DNA of 64,000 bases. It comes from an uncultured Bacteroides sp. (GTDB lineage Bacteria; Bacteroidota; Bacteroidia; Cytophagales; Cyclobacteriaceae). The notes beneath the pieces are model-generated. The model did not search any database. It saw only the letters and a list, made by a program, of their open reading frames with translations, and was not told the origin of the DNA. The DNA lies in contig CABHOV010000046.1 in the NCBI GenBank assembly GCA_902168185.1, positions 124,001-188,000 of the forward strand. Direction: 5' to 3'. Numbering within the stretch: the first letter of the stretch is position 1; each line of letters begins with the position of its first letter. Shown here in pieces: positions 63,789 to 64,000 of the stretch. The translations under genes were made by a program, and so were the position numbers.

Positions 63789-64000
63789 ATGAAGCCGCAA
63801 GATATTAATCCCTGGGACTGGCAACGCATTCTGATTGGAGAAATACCACCTGCATTTTTTATAGAGGTCTTGTTACGGATGACAGTGGTATATATTATTC
63901 TCATGGTAAGTATGCGCGCCTTGGGAAAACGAATGGCTGCACAGCTAACACGTAATGAACTGGCTGCTATGGTATCCTTGGCAGCAGCCATCGGAGTACC
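63789..64000 (+). CDS. second DUF421 membrane protein (cut by window end)
   Basis: The first 70 codons are visible. The start MKPQDINPWDWQRILIGEIP parallels the preceding gene's WDWQRILFGQAP, then a membrane helix and the hallmark RALGKRMAAQLTRNELAAMV follow. It is a tandem paralogue and almost certainly in the same transcript. Its C-terminal domain and any zinc motif lie outside the window. Confidence 0.85.
   Translation, partial: MKPQDINPWDWQRILIGEIPPAFFIEVLLRMTVVYIILMVSMRALGKRMAAQLTRNELAAMVSLAAAIGV

Overview
The window looks like a chromosomal segment of a free-living, glycan-degrading member of the Bacteroidota, probably a Cytophagales or Chitinophagales relative. The evidence is two SusC/SusD outer-membrane pairs, an ECF sigma/FecR pair, a hybrid two-component regulator with a propeller sensor, six consecutive secreted glycoside hydrolase genes, and weak Shine-Dalgarno sequences with occasional TAnnTTTG-type -7 elements. 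No phage genes, transposases, rRNA genes or CRISPR arrays were seen.

Layout. 1-3.8 kb: tail of an unidentified gene, a DUF1801 protein, a minus-strand tRNA-like element (660-778), a DUF1264 lipoprotein, a small unknown lipoprotein, an Hsp20 chaperone and a receiver-only response regulator. 3.8-11.7 kb: a GH76 mannanase-type gene overlapping a small unknown gene, divergent from a 2054-residue alpha-2-macroglobulin lipoprotein. 12.2-17.8 kb: an unknown CPPxCP/membrane-protein pair, a lipopolysaccharide-kinase-like protein, a GT9 glycosyltransferase, an AlkB-like dioxygenase and an APC permease. 18.2-21.5 kb: an alpha/beta hydrolase and a TetR-controlled pair of short-chain dehydrogenases with two matching operators. 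21.6-26.6 kb: a GH57 enzyme and a glycogen-synthase-like GT overlapping by about 100 nt, a ribosome hibernation factor and a CoA-transferase.

26.7-34.8 kb: an ECF sigma factor, FecR anti-sigma, STN-domain SusC, SusD and a secreted endonuclease/exonuclease/phosphatase-fold enzyme, all on the minus strand in the order of a trans-envelope-regulated uptake locus. 35.0-39.3 kb: a HAMP-GAF membrane sensor without an output domain, a receiver whose phospho-acceptor Asp is Asn, and a secreted phosphodiesterase-like/alkaline-phosphatase fusion. 39.3-61.2 kb: a polysaccharide utilisation locus with SusC, SusD, GH95, GH97, GH105, GH29 and GH92 in one minus-strand run, a GH2 upstream, and a divergent hybrid two-component regulator. 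61.3-64 kb: an unknown gene, a ferritin-like DUF892 protein with basic and acidic tails, and two tandem DUF421 membrane proteins, the second cut by the window edge.

How the genes fit together: the large locus can import oligosaccharides through SusCD and trim fucosyl, galactosyl/glucosyl, mannosyl and unsaturated uronyl ends outside the cytoplasm, with the hybrid regulator the likely switch. No endo-acting hydrolase or lyase is present in it. The second SusCD locus, with its phosphatase-fold enzyme, and the nearby alkaline phosphatase fusion suggest, as inference only, use of phosphorylated organic matter. The most unusual sequence found is the tRNA-like element at 660-778, in which a cloverleaf carries a second, permuted set of tRNA arms where the anticodon loop should be.
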